The position numbers and the translations under genes were made by a program. Positions 8,284 to 19,462 of a stretch of DNA of 64,000 bases are shown here, one piece after another (position 1 is the first letter of the stretch; every line of letters begins with the position of its first letter). The stretch spans positions 62,001 to 126,000 of the forward strand of contig NZ_JACHJG010000008.1 of NCBI RefSeq assembly GCF_014203545.1, given 5' to 3'. The DNA is from Streptomyces netropsis. GTDB taxonomy: Bacteria; Actinomycetota; Actinomycetes; Streptomycetales; Streptomycetaceae. The notes below the pieces were generated by a model. The model was given only the letters and a program-made list of their open reading frames with translations. It did no database searches and was not told the origin of the DNA.

Positions 8284-9180
8284 CTACGGCACCAGGACGA
8301 TGCGCCCCCGTACGCCACCCTCCGCCAGCCGTGCGTGCGCCTTGGCCGCCTCCGCCAGCGGGTGCGTCTCGGCGACGCGCAAGGTCAGCGCGCCCTCGTC
8401 GACGAGCGCGGACAGAGTGGCGAGGCGCGCCCCGTCCGGGCTCACCTCGACGGCCGCGGTGCGGACGGACCTTACGGACGCAGGCTGCGCACCGGGGATC
8501 ACGCCCGCGTAGGATCCGCCGTCGCGTACAAGGGCGAGTGCCGCCTCTCCGAGCACCGCCGCGTCCAGCACGCCGTCGAACCCCGAGGGTGCCGCCGGCC
8601 CCGAGCGCGGCACGAAATGATCCGCGCCGAGAGAACGTACGAGTTCCTCGTCGTCCGCGCCCGCGAGGGCCGTGACGATCAGGCCCTGCTGGTGGGCGAG
8701 TTGAATCGCGAAGCCGCCGACCGCGCCGGCCGCGCCCGTGATCAGCAGTGTCTGCCCCGGCGAGAGGGCGAGCAGATCAAGGCCCTGTGCGGCGGTGAGC
8801 GCGTTGAGCGGCAGCGTCGCGGCGTGGACGGCGTCGACGGACCTCGGCGCCGCCGCCACCGCGGTCGCATCGAGTACGGCATGGTCGGCATGGGTGCCGA
8901 GCTCCTTGTGGGGCCCGTAGGCGAGCCCCACGACCTCGTCGCCCACGGCGAAACCAGCTCCCGGGCCGACCGCGTCGACGGTCCCGGCGACATCCCAGCC
9001 GAGACCGAGCGGACGCCCCTCACCGCCGAACACACCAGCCCGCACCGCCCCGTCGACAGGGTTGAGCGTGGCCGCCGCCACCCTGATCCTCACCTGGCCG
9101 ACGCCCGGCTCGGGAAGTGCGGTCTCGATGATCTCGACCTGCTCGGGACCGCCGAAGGACGTGACTACCGCAGCGCGCAT
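8284..9180 (-). CDS. MDR-family NADP-dependent oxidoreductase (quinone oxidoreductase type)
   Basis: A 298-residue medium-chain dehydrogenase/reductase without the structural or catalytic zinc ligands, hence the quinone/enoyl reductase type. The N-terminal GroES-like part reads MRAAVVTSFGGPEQVEIIE. The cofactor fold is marked by LLITGAAGAVGGFAIQLA (about residues 140-157). AGAGAGGCAG precedes the ATG; the longer frame was rejected. It is divergent from a HxlR regulator with an inverted repeat between. Such pairs commonly respond to quinones or electrophiles and reduce them; the actual substrate is unknown. Confidence 0.8.
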   Translation of the reverse strand: MRAAVVTSFGGPEQVEIIETALPEPGVGQVRIRVAAATLNPVDGAVRAGVFGGEGRPLGLGWDVAGTVDAVGPGAGFAVGDEVVGLAYGPHKELGTHADHAVLDATAVAAAPRSVDAVHAATLPLNALTAAQGLDLLALSPGQTLLITGAAGAVGGFAIQLAHQQGLIVTALAGADDEELVRSLGADHFVPRSGPAAPSGFDGVLDAAVLGEAALALVRDGGSYAGVIPGAQPASVRSVRTAAVEVSPDGARLATLSALVDEGALTLRVAETHPLAEAAKAHARLAEGGVRGRIVLVP

Positions 9181-9275
9181 GGAACTGCCTCTCTTTTCAA
9201 GGGAGTCTGAGGGGAAGGACTTCACTTCCCTTCCCGCTGGAACAAACCTAGAGGCTGCTACTCTCTTTTGGTAAG

Positions 9276-9295
9276 TACGCACCTCGGAGTGCGTA
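9276..9295. promoter_or_regulatory. Inverted repeat, probable HxlR operator
   Basis: TACGCAC-CTCGGA-GTGCGTA is a perfect 7-6-7 repeat, 19 bp upstream of the HxlR gene and about 95 bp upstream of the oxidoreductase gene. A second, purine-rich repeat (GGGAAGG...TTCCC) lies nearer the oxidoreductase start. Confidence 0.6.
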
Positions 9296-9314
9296 GGGGA
9301 CCTGGAGGTGAGCC

Positions 9315-9716
9315 ATGGCAACCAGAACCGCGGCCCAGCAACGCAACGAGGCACGTGAGGCGTACGACGCCTTCATGAAGGAGTGCCCGACCAACCAACT
9401 GCTCGCCCGCATCAGCGACAAGTGGGTCAGTCTGATCGTCAGCGCACTGGGCGAGCAGAGCCCCATGCGCTACAGCGACCTCGGTCGCAAGATCCCGGGC
9501 GTCAGCCAGAAGATGCTCACCCAGACCCTGCGCTCCCTGGAACGGGACGGCCTCGTGGCGCGCACGGTGACGGCGTCCGTGCCGGTGCGCGTGGACTACG
9601 AGCTCACGGCCCTGGGGCGGAATCTGTGCTGCCTGCTGACCGCTGTGAAGGAGTGGGCAGAGAAGCACTTCGACGAAGTCGACGAGGCTCGCACCCGGTA
9701 CGACGAGACGGCCTGA
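9315..9716 (+). CDS. HxlR-type transcriptional regulator
   Basis: A 133-residue protein with the HxlR signature: ECPTNQLLARISDKWVSLIVSAL, then MRYSDLGRKIPGVSQKMLTQTLRSLERDGLV. HxlR proteins are MarR-like winged-helix dimers, and several sense aldehydes or quinones through an N-terminal Cys; the Cys in K-E-C-P fits. AGGTGAGCC precedes the ATG. Divergence from an MDR oxidoreductase gene suggests that it controls that enzyme and itself. Confidence 0.88.
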   Translation: MATRTAAQQRNEAREAYDAFMKECPTNQLLARISDKWVSLIVSALGEQSPMRYSDLGRKIPGVSQKMLTQTLRSLERDGLVARTVTASVPVRVDYELTALGRNLCCLLTAVKEWAEKHFDEVDEARTRYDETA

Positions 9717-9984
9717 ACGCATCCGCTCTCCAGCCGGTCCGGAGGCCCTCGCATACAGCCCCGAAGCGGCCTGGACGTTTGGTCCTTGGGCCGAGCGCAA
9801 CCCCGGTCGGCGTCAGCCGGACGGGCATCGCACCACTCCGGCCGGCACCGCCGATCAGGTGGACAACAGACCGTTGCCACGCCGACGAAGGAGAAGCAGA
9901 CGTAACTGTTCGAAGCTGGTTAGATCGAGCCAGGCGACGTCGACGGAGAGCGCGTGGGCGGCCCCGCTAACAGATGGAGGCACG

Positions 9985-12375
<2,391 letters not shown>

Positions 12376-12470
12376 CCGAGGCCCTCGCGGACAGCGTGGG
12401 ACAAGCTCTCCGTCTGTAGCGACCTCGGGCTCCAGCCGTAGTCATCACGGAAGAGCGACCACAGCCAAGG

Positions 12471-12503
12471 GGCGCTCAGTCACACGAACGGTGACTGAGC
12501 GCC
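12471..12503. terminator. 13-bp hairpin between convergent genes
   Basis: GGCGCTCAGTCAC pairs perfectly with GTGACTGAGCGCC around a 7-base loop, so it probably acts as a bidirectional terminator. Confidence 0.75.
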
Positions 12504-12545
12504 TCACGGCTGCTCCCGGACTCCGCTCCCGGCTGCCAGGAGGCC

Positions 12546-13526
12546 TCAAAGGGGGAGGGAGGCGAGCCAGTCGGTCAGGAGTCGGTTGATCTCGTGAGGG
12601 CGTTCCTGCTGGATCCAGTGGCCGCAGCCGTCGAGGACGTGGGCGGAGACCAGGCCGGGCAGCGTGGTGGGGTATGCCTTGATCGCGTCGGCCATCCAGG
12701 TCGTGGAGACGTCCAGGCTGCCGCCGATGAACAGGGAGGGCTGGACAATGGGTGCGCCGTCGAAGTCGGCGAGGTCTTCCCAGTCCCGGTCCATGTTCCG
12801 GTAGCGGTTGAGTGGCCCGCTCATGCCGGCCCGCTCGAACTCCCCGGCGTAGACGTCCAGGTCGTTCTCACTGAGCCACGCGGGCCGCCGGCCGGCGGGG
12901 AATCGGTCGCGCAGCGTCCCGCCTCGGCTGACGAAGTGCGTGCTGGGTCCGCCTGGTGCGGGCATGGTGTCGGCGGACAGGGCGGCGTAGAAACCCGCGA
13001 GCCAGCCGCGCACGTCGGGCTCGATCTCGGCCTCAGCCCGGCCGGGCTGCTGGAAGTAGGAGACGTAGAACTCTTCGTCCCCGGCCATCTGCGCGAAGAT
13101 CCGGCTGGGCCTGGGTCCGCCGCGCGGGGCGTAGGGCACGCTGAGCAGTCCCACTGCGCGGAAGACATCCGGCCTGGACAGAGCGGAGTTGGCGGCGATG
13201 GCCGCCCCCCAGTCGTGGCCGACGACGACTGCTGACTGTTCGCCCAAGGCGTGCACCACCGCGGCGTTGTCCTCCACCAGCTCCAGCATCCGGTACGCGT
13301 CCAGGTCACCGGGCTTGGAGGAACGGCCGTAGCCGCGGACATCGATGGCGACCGCGCGGTACCCGGCCGCGGCCAGCACCGGCAGTTGGTGGCGCCAGGA
13401 GTACCACGACTCCGGGAAGCCGTGCACGAGCAACACCAGCGGCCCGGTGCCCTGCTCCACCACGTGGATCCGGCCTGCCGGAGAGGGGACCAGCCGGTGA
13501 GTGAGGGCCGTGGCCTGCTGCGACAT
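12546..13526 (-). CDS. Alpha/beta hydrolase, epoxide hydrolase-like
   Basis: A 326-residue cytoplasmic hydrolase. HGFPES (residues 35-40) forms the oxyanion hole, and the nucleophile elbow is G-H-D105-W-G, with Asp as in soluble epoxide hydrolases and haloalkane dehalogenases. The C-terminal G-C-G-H-W-I-Q-Q-E-R-P supplies the catalytic His. The H-G-F-P pattern and a cap domain of about 120 residues favour epoxide hydrolase. GGAGGACCC precedes the ATG; the longer frame extends into non-coding sequence. It is divergent from a Baeyer-Villiger-type monooxygenase 520 bp away, and the two may act on a shared catabolic substrate. Confidence 0.8.
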   Translation of the reverse strand: MSQQATALTHRLVPSPAGRIHVVEQGTGPLVLLVHGFPESWYSWRHQLPVLAAAGYRAVAIDVRGYGRSSKPGDLDAYRMLELVEDNAAVVHALGEQSAVVVGHDWGAAIAANSALSRPDVFRAVGLLSVPYAPRGGPRPSRIFAQMAGDEEFYVSYFQQPGRAEAEIEPDVRGWLAGFYAALSADTMPAPGGPSTHFVSRGGTLRDRFPAGRRPAWLSENDLDVYAGEFERAGMSGPLNRYRNMDRDWEDLADFDGAPIVQPSLFIGGSLDVSTTWMADAIKAYPTTLPGLVSAHVLDGCGHWIQQERPHEINRLLTDWLASLPL

Positions 13527-14045
13527 GGGTCCTCCAGGACTCTCGGTCTGCCATGCGTCACGATCAGTGACCCGATCATGCGGGGAACGGCGCGGGCGCA
13601 TCGAATCTTGTTGCCGTTTCAGCAAATGGCTCTGGGCAGCCCTCGTACATCGCGCGTTCCGATTTCCTCGCCCGTGTCCGGGCCACGACGCCCGGGCGGT
13701 GCCTCACGTTCTCGTGAGCATCGGCTGCGGCCGATAGCGGCCGCCTTCCCGCGAGGTGAACAACTGCTGCCGCAACAGGTCGGGGAGAGCTGCTGCATCC
13801 GCGGCGGACGCGGGACCGGTGCCGACGGCCGTGCGGCGCGGCGACGGCGCCGGGCGCCGCCTCCGGGTCTTCCCAGAAGGCAGGGCATGAACCAAGATGC
13901 CCCTGCGGGAAGCGCGCAAAGGGGCCGGTCACCGGTACCGGCGGCCTCGCCGGACGGGGCCCGTGGCGTCGCGCGCCGAAGGCCCCCGGCACCGGCGCGC
14001 GTCCGCCCGTACCACCCGGCGCGAGACACCAGTCAGGAGAACGGC
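13527..14045. other. Intergenic region between hydrolase and monooxygenase
   Basis: 519 bp with no convincing ORF. GTCAC-GATCA-GTGAC at 13557-13571 is a small inverted repeat close to the hydrolase start and could be an operator. A hairpin with GCGCGCCG/CGGCGCGC stems at 13971-14000 lies in the leader of the monooxygenase gene, 45 bp before its start. No regulator gene is present. Confidence 0.5.
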
Positions 14046-15692
14046 ATGCCCACTGTCCCCCGGCCCTCTTCCCCGTCCGCCCCCGTCGCCCCGCAGCTCG
14101 ACGCCGTCGTCGTCGGAGCCGGCTTCTCCGGCCTCTACCAACTGCACCGACTGCGCGAACTGGGCCTGCGCACCCGCGTCTTCGAAGCATGCGACGACAT
14201 CGGCGGAACGTGGTACCGGAACCGCTACCCCGGTGCCCGCTGCGACATCGAGAGCACGGCTTACTCCTTCTCCTTCTCGCCCGAACTGGACCAGGAGTGG
14301 GAGTGGAGCGAGCGGTACGCGACGCAGCCGGAGCTCCTCTGCTACCTCCATCACGTCGCCGACCGCTTCGACCTGCGCAAGGACGTCACCCTGCACACCC
14401 GCGTGACCCGGGCGGTGTACGACGAAAGCGCTCACATCTGGCAGCTCACCACCGACACCGGGGAGACGGTCACCGCCCGGTTCGTCGTGCTGGCCACGGG
14501 CTGCATGTCGGCCGTCAAGGAACCGGACATACCCGGGGCCGGCACCTTCGCCGGCCGGGCCCTGCACACGGCGGACTGGCCGCACGAGGACGTCGACCTC
14601 ACGGGCAGACGGGTCGCCGTGATCGGCACCGGGTGCTCCGGCGTCCAGGCCATTCCGCTCCTGGCCGAGCAGGCCGCCGCACTCACGGTCTTCCAGCGCA
14701 CTCCCGTCTACGCACTGCCGGCCCTGAATCGCCCGCTGTCCGCGGCGGAGACCGTCGCGTTCAAGGCCCGCTACCCGGAGTTCCGCGCCGCCCAGCGGCA
14801 GTCCCGGGGAGGCACCGTCTTCGAGCTGCCGACCCGGTCGGCGCTGGAGGTGGACGAGGCGGAGCGCACAGCCGCCTTTGAGGCAGGATGGGACTCGGGC
14901 CTGCTCAGCGGCCTCCTGCGCACGTACACCGACATCCTCGCCGACCGGGCCGCCAATGAGACCGTCGCCGAGTTCGTCAGGTCCAAGATCCGGTCGATCG
15001 TCACCGATCCGGAGACCGCCGAGACGCTCTCACCGCGCACCTTCCCGTTCGGCACCAAGCGTCCCTGCCTGGACACCGGCTACTACGCCACCTACAACGA
15101 GCCGCACGTGAGGGTCGTGGACCTCACCAAAACCCCGATCGTGGAGATCACACCGCGGGGTGTCAGGACCTCGGACCGGGAGCACGACGTCGACGTCATC
15201 GTCTTCGCCACCGGCTTCGACGCCATGACCGGATCCCAGGTCGCCGTGGACATCGTCGGCAAGGGTGGCACCACCCTCCGGGAGAAGTGGGCCACCGGCC
15301 CCCGCAACCACCTGGGCCTGCTCTCGGCCGGTTTCCCGAACCTCTTCACCGTCATCGGGCCCCTCAGCCCTTCGGTACTCAGCAATGCGGTGGTGTCCAT
15401 CGAACAGCACGTGGAGTGGATCACCGACTGCATCGCCCACCTGCGGGGGAACGGCTTCACCGAGATCGATGCCACCCCGCACGCCGAGGAGGACTGGTGC
15501 GCCCACGTCGCCGACCTCGCCTCCCGGACCCTCTACCCGTCCGTCGCCTCCTGGTACACGGGGGCGAACGTGCCGGGCAAGCCGCGCGTGTTCCTGGCCT
15601 ACACGGGCGGGGCGGACCGGTACCGGGCGGAGTGCGACACCGCCGCCCGGGACGGGTACCGCGGCTTCGCCCTGTCCGGCGGGGCTTCCTGA
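14046..15692 (+). CDS. Flavin-dependent Baeyer-Villiger-type monooxygenase
   Basis: A 548-residue FAD/NADPH monooxygenase. The FAD-binding GAGFSG is at residues 24-29, followed by G-G-T-W-Y-R-N-R-Y-P-G-A-R-C-D. The Baeyer-Villiger fingerprint F-x-G-x-x-x-H-x-x-x-W appears as FAGRALHTADW near residues 168-178, and the NADPH site VIGTGCSG near residue 195. These enzymes convert ketones to esters or lactones using NADPH and oxygen, as in cyclohexanone monooxygenase. AGGAGA precedes the ATG; an extension upstream in the same frame is low-quality. The downstream hairpin ends the unit. Confidence 0.87.
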   Translation: MPTVPRPSSPSAPVAPQLDAVVVGAGFSGLYQLHRLRELGLRTRVFEACDDIGGTWYRNRYPGARCDIESTAYSFSFSPELDQEWEWSERYATQPELLCYLHHVADRFDLRKDVTLHTRVTRAVYDESAHIWQLTTDTGETVTARFVVLATGCMSAVKEPDIPGAGTFAGRALHTADWPHEDVDLTGRRVAVIGTGCSGVQAIPLLAEQAAALTVFQRTPVYALPALNRPLSAAETVAFKARYPEFRAAQRQSRGGTVFELPTRSALEVDEAERTAAFEAGWDSGLLSGLLRTYTDILADRAANETVAEFVRSKIRSIVTDPETAETLSPRTFPFGTKRPCLDTGYYATYNEPHVRVVDLTKTPIVEITPRGVRTSDREHDVDVIVFATGFDAMTGSQVAVDIVGKGGTTLREKWATGPRNHLGLLSAGFPNLFTVIGPLSPSVLSNAVVSIEQHVEWITDCIAHLRGNGFTEIDATPHAEEDWCAHVADLASRTLYPSVASWYTGANVPGKPRVFLAYTGGADRYRAECDTAARDGYRGFALSGGAS

Positions 15693-15736
15693 GGGGCCCG
15701 CTCCCCCGGCCCCGGATTTCCTGTCTCCCGCACGCC

Positions 15737-15781
15737 ACCGAGCGCGCTGCCCGGCCACTCCGGCCAGGCAGCGCGCTCGGT
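15737..15781. terminator. Large bidirectional hairpin
   Basis: A 15-bp perfect stem (ACCGAGCGCGCTGCC with its complement) encloses a further GGCC/GGCC stem. It lies between the convergent monooxygenase and nadE genes. Confidence 0.85.
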
Positions 15782-15822
15782 CACATGCGGGTCGCTGCGG
15801 CGACACCTACCGGGCCCGCCCT

Positions 15823-16653
15823 CTAGGGGGCGACAGGCAGCTGGCGCTTGTGGTCGGTGAGGCGGTAGCGGCGGACGATCGTGTCGAAGGCCCGCTCGTC
15901 CACCGGCTTGCCCTCCAGGAAGTCGTCGATGTCGTCGTAGGTGACCCCGAGCGCGTCCTCGTCGGCCTTGCCCGGGTCGAGGGTCTCCAGGTCGGCCGTC
16001 GGGGTCTTCCACACCAGCTCGGCGGGCGCGCCCAGAGCGTCGGCGACGGCGCGCACCCGGCGCTTGGTCAGGCCGGTCAGCGGGACCAGGTCGGCGGCGC
16101 CGTCGCCGAACTTGGTGAAGAAGCCGGAGACCGCCTCGGCGGCGTGGTCGGTGCCGACGACCAGGCCGTCGTGCGCGCCGGCCACCGCGTACTGGGCGAT
16201 CATGCGCTGCCGGGCCTTGATGTTGCCGTGCACGAAGTCCTGGTGGTGGGCGTCGCGGAAGCTCACGTCGGCGGCCAGCGAGGCCTCGAGCGCGGCATCG
16301 CTCGCGGGCTTGATGTCCACGGTCAGCACGTGGTCGGCCCGGATGAAGGAGAGCGCGAGCTGGGCGTCGTGCTCGTCGGCCTGGACCCCGTAGGGCAGCC
16401 GCATCGCGTAGAACCGCGCCTCGTGCCCGGCGGCCCGGGCCCGCTCGACGGCGAGCTGGCACAGCCGGCCGGTGGTGGTGGAGTCGACGCCGCCGCTGAT
16501 GCCGAGCACGAGGGAGCGCAGACCGGTGGAGATCAGCCGCTCGGCGAGGAAGGCCACCCGGCGCTCGACCTCCCGCTCGGCCTCGAAGGTCTCGGCGACC
16601 TGGAGTTCCCGGGCTATCTCCTGCTGCAGGGCGATGGACGCCGGCTCGCTCAC
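15823..16653 (-). CDS. nadE: Ammonia-dependent NAD+ synthetase
   Basis: A 276-residue enzyme that amidates deamido-NAD+ with ATP and ammonia in the last step of NAD synthesis. The ATP pyrophosphatase loop SGGVDS is at residues 53-58. Further family blocks are RLPYGVQADEHDAQLAL, DFVHGNIKARQRM, VVGTDHAAEAVSGFFTKFGDGAADLVPL and WKTPTADLE. The length equals that of the short E. coli/Bacillus type, which lacks a glutaminase domain. It is one of the few housekeeping genes here and is bounded downstream by a strong terminator. The gene upstream in the same orientation ends 42 bp before it, so read-through from it is possible. Confidence 0.96.
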   Translation of the reverse strand: MSEPASIALQQEIARELQVAETFEAEREVERRVAFLAERLISTGLRSLVLGISGGVDSTTTGRLCQLAVERARAAGHEARFYAMRLPYGVQADEHDAQLALSFIRADHVLTVDIKPASDAALEASLAADVSFRDAHHQDFVHGNIKARQRMIAQYAVAGAHDGLVVGTDHAAEAVSGFFTKFGDGAADLVPLTGLTKRRVRAVADALGAPAELVWKTPTADLETLDPGKADEDALGVTYDDIDDFLEGKPVDERAFDTIVRRYRLTDHKRQLPVAP

Positions 16654-16695
16654 GTCTACTCCTTGTTCCGGTTCACGGTGTGCTGTCGCCCCACC

Positions 16696-18045
16696 CTACT
16701 TAAGGGTGTCCGGTTCAAGGGTGTCCGGCGTATCGGGGGCGGACGGCCCGGGTCGGCTCGCGGGCTCTCCAGCCAGTCGGTCCGCCTGGCTTTCCAGTTC
16801 GCTCAACGCATTCCTCCACAGCTCGGGCAGCCTGGCTGCTCCGGGGGTGCGCCGGTCGTGGACCACACCGAGCCTGGCAATGGCAGCCGCCCTGGTCAGC
16901 GATACGTAGCAGGGCATTTTCCCGGTGGGAACGCAGAACAGGCCGGCTGCGGTAAGAGAGGAGCCGAAAACGGTCCAGGGCGACGGCAGCTTGAGGTGAG
17001 TGGCGGTCAACGCGTGACGGGGGCGTGGGTTCGGGTGAGTGAGCCAGGGGGCGAGCAGGCGCTCGATGAAGAAGTGGGCTGTGTCGCGGTACCCGGTTCG
17101 CGCGGCTCGACGAGTCTGCTTCAGAACGGCCTCAAGGCAGTGCCGCGGGTCGGACTGTGAGCGGGGCAGGGCGAGGTCCATGGAGACCACGTGGTTGCCG
17201 GGCGCCCCCTCGGTCCGGGAGGTCCGGACCGACAAGGGGACTGCTGCCGTCAGGCCGAGGAATGGGGATGTGGGGAACTCCCGGCTGTGCCAGACGGGCA
17301 TGGCACGGGCCAGGGCCGTGAGGTACACGTCGTTGACTGTCACGCCCCATGCGCGGGCCAGGGCGAGCAGGCGGTCATCCGGTACGTCCACGTACGCGAT
17401 TCGGGCGTCACCTTGGTAGTCGGCGGACAGGTCGGGCCACGCCCGGCCGCGCGGCGGGCGGCGGAGGTAGTTGTGGGCGAAGCGGGAGGCCGCTGCCAGG
17501 GTGGGCCGAGCGGGCCGGTGCAGGTGCGGAGCGGGGAGCTCCTGGTCGGCCAGGAGGGCCGCGAGGTAGTGGGCGGCGCCGACCCCGTCGCACAGAGCGT
17601 GGTCGATGCGGAAGCAGATGCGGTAGGAGCGGTGTTCCTGGCTCGTGAACAGCCACATGTCCCAGGGTGGGTGGGGTGGGTGGGGCAGGTCTTTGCGGAT
17701 CAGTTCGTCGGTCGTCTCGTCTCGTGTGCGTCCGGAACGATCGTCGGGGCCTTGCACGACGTGCACGGTCAGATCCAGAGGGCGGCCGACGCGTTGCCAG
17801 CCCGAGGAAGCACGGTGCGGCAACAGATGCAGCGCCGCGAGGGGCCCGGTGCGGTGACGGAGGTGCTCCCTCAGGGCGTCGATGCTCGGTGGCACTCCCT
17901 CGATATCGAGGACGAGGCCGAAGACGGCAGTGCGGTCGTAATGGATGAAGAGCCTGTCGGCGACTCCGGGTACGGCGGGGCCGTCTGCAAGGGACGGCTT
18001 CGTTCGACTGCGGACCGGTGATGAGAGTGGGAGCAAGTGCCGCAT
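16696..18045 (-). CDS. WS/DGAT-like acyltransferase
   Basis: A 449-residue protein with the layout of wax ester synthase/diacylglycerol acyltransferases. The catalytic motif HHxxxDG appears as D-H149-A-L-C-D153-G, with the first His replaced by Asp as in many active relatives. The C-terminal part includes N-H-V-V-S-M-D-L-A-L-P and S-N-like V-F-G-S-S, then K-M-P-C-Y-V-S-L. Substrate would be acyl-CoA plus an alcohol or diacylglycerol for storage lipid. The N-terminus is atypical, and the start ATG has only a weak ribosome site. The last residues show a short duplication (D-T-L-E-P-D-T-L-K). It lies upstream of nadE and downstream of a divergently regulated ArsR gene. Confidence 0.65.
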   Translation of the reverse strand: MRHLLPLSSPVRSRTKPSLADGPAVPGVADRLFIHYDRTAVFGLVLDIEGVPPSIDALREHLRHRTGPLAALHLLPHRASSGWQRVGRPLDLTVHVVQGPDDRSGRTRDETTDELIRKDLPHPPHPPWDMWLFTSQEHRSYRICFRIDHALCDGVGAAHYLAALLADQELPAPHLHRPARPTLAAASRFAHNYLRRPPRGRAWPDLSADYQGDARIAYVDVPDDRLLALARAWGVTVNDVYLTALARAMPVWHSREFPTSPFLGLTAAVPLSVRTSRTEGAPGNHVVSMDLALPRSQSDPRHCLEAVLKQTRRAARTGYRDTAHFFIERLLAPWLTHPNPRPRHALTATHLKLPSPWTVFGSSLTAAGLFCVPTGKMPCYVSLTRAAAIARLGVVHDRRTPGAARLPELWRNALSELESQADRLAGEPASRPGPSAPDTPDTLEPDTLK

Positions 18046-18401
18046 TTGCACGCCTACACGCTTGAAGGAGGGGGCAGGACAGGCGCCACCTCTCGTCACC
18101 CTTGGCGAAGGGCGGCCTGCGGTCAGCCGGTCCTGCGTGGTGTGGTTTGGTCGACGGCCCTGCACCTGAGGGTGTTTCAAGCGCACTGCCCGTACGGAGG
18201 AGTGGGCAGGCGCATCGGGCAGTGATGGACCGCAAGCTAACAGAGCAGGTAGGGAATTTTCGGATGACAGGCCGATAGGAAGCTTTCTGGACAAAGGCGA
18301 ATACTCTCCCCGAGCCGGGAGCCGATCCGACGTAACAGCTCCCCCGAGGACGACGGAACTGCAGACTGACCCCGGGCACTGATGGCACGCACGTCCGTGA
18401 G
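18046..18401. other. Intergenic region
   Basis: 356 bp between two leftward genes with no convincing ORF. It includes AT-richer stretches near 18237-18310 that could hold the promoter of the acyltransferase gene. I see no clear repeat. Confidence 0.45.
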
Positions 18402-19406
18402 TCACGCTTGTGCGGTAGACAGCTCTGCACCTGCGGCTTCCACGACGGTTTCCCCGGCCCGGGTGCGTGCGTACAGCACCTCTCTGCCTGCACGGTGGGC
18501 GCTGACCAGACCAGCGGTGCGCAGGGCCGTCAGGTGCTGGGAGACGCCACCGGGGGTCAGTCCGGTGCGGCGGGCTAGGTCAGTGGTCGAGGCGGGGACG
18601 GTCAGCTCGGTCAGGAGGGTCGCGCGGGAGCGGCCCATCACTCCCGCCAGGGCATCGGACCCGGTTGCGGCTCGTGTGTGCCAGAGCGTGCCGACGGCGC
18701 GCGGCGGGTAGCGCAGGGACGGCTGCCACGGCTCGTCGAGCACGGAGAACACACGCGGCCACACGAAGGCCGATGGCACCAGCAGCAAGCCACGGCCGTC
18801 GAGCCGGCGCGCTCCGCGCGCGGAGCGATGCTCCAGGTGCAGGGTGCCTCCGGCCCAGGTGACCTGTGGGTCGAGGTCTGCGAACAGGTGCTGCGCGCCA
18901 CCTTCGACCAGACGCCCGGCGCGGTAGCGGATGTCGCCTTCCAACAGGGCGAGGATCCGCGACCAGTACGGTGCCAGAGCCAGTTCCCAGTATGCCTCCA
19001 TCACGGCGGCCAATCTCGCGAGCTCGGCCGCCGGGTCGGCGCGCAACGCCGCCATTCGCGCAGGCGGCACCTCGGCCGTCGTGTGCAGCAGCGCCGGCGG
19101 GGTGGCCCGTACCGTGGCCAGCTCCACGTCCAGTGACGGCAGGGGCGTCGTGGGCGGCGGGCAGATGAACCCCGGAATGCGGCCGCCCCAGGGCGAGCGT
19201 GTCGGCACCGGAACAAGGTCGAACAGCGGCCTCAGGTCGAGGTCCGCCGTCGCCAGCCGCGGGCGCACCTGTTCGGCCCAGGTGCGATGCAGGCCGTGTT
19301 CGTCCGCGCCCTTGAGCACCCGGACGCTGGCCACCACCTCCCACAGCGGGGAGATCGCGAAGCGGGTACGGGCCACGTCCTCCAGGCCGAGTTCGATCTC
19401 GATCAT
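18402..19406 (-). CDS. ArsR-type regulator with N-terminal DUF5937-like domain
   Basis: A 334-residue protein: about 230 residues of a sensory part starting IEIELGLEDVARTRFAISPLWEVVASVRVL, then a C-terminal winged helix (TDLARRTGLTPGGVSQHLTALRTAGLVSAHRAGREVLYARTRAG). This order matches actinobacterial DUF5937/ArsR proteins. The ATG overlaps a short inverted repeat, so the transcript may be leaderless and the protein autorepressing. It is divergent from an MFS exporter gene, the most likely target. Confidence 0.85.
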   Translation of the reverse strand: MIEIELGLEDVARTRFAISPLWEVVASVRVLKGADEHGLHRTWAEQVRPRLATADLDLRPLFDLVPVPTRSPWGGRIPGFICPPPTTPLPSLDVELATVRATPPALLHTTAEVPPARMAALRADPAAELARLAAVMEAYWELALAPYWSRILALLEGDIRYRAGRLVEGGAQHLFADLDPQVTWAGGTLHLEHRSARGARRLDGRGLLLVPSAFVWPRVFSVLDEPWQPSLRYPPRAVGTLWHTRAATGSDALAGVMGRSRATLLTELTVPASTTDLARRTGLTPGGVSQHLTALRTAGLVSAHRAGREVLYARTRAGETVVEAAGAELSTAQA

Positions 19407-19422
19407 TTAGCTGAGGGTAAAT
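19405..19422. promoter_or_regulatory. Inverted repeat over the ArsR start codon
   Basis: ATTTA and TAAAT flank 8 bases, giving an 18-bp imperfect palindrome that includes the start codon of the leftward ArsR gene and lies 41 bp before the MFS start. Confidence 0.6.
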
Positions 19423-19462
19423 CACTGGGTGGAGCGGTGGGCGGTCGCGCACGGTAGCGCGC

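Noticed and set aside
13251..14045. N-terminal extension of the monooxygenase
   Set aside because: It overlaps the divergent hydrolase gene and lacks homology. AGGAGA precedes the ATG at 14046.
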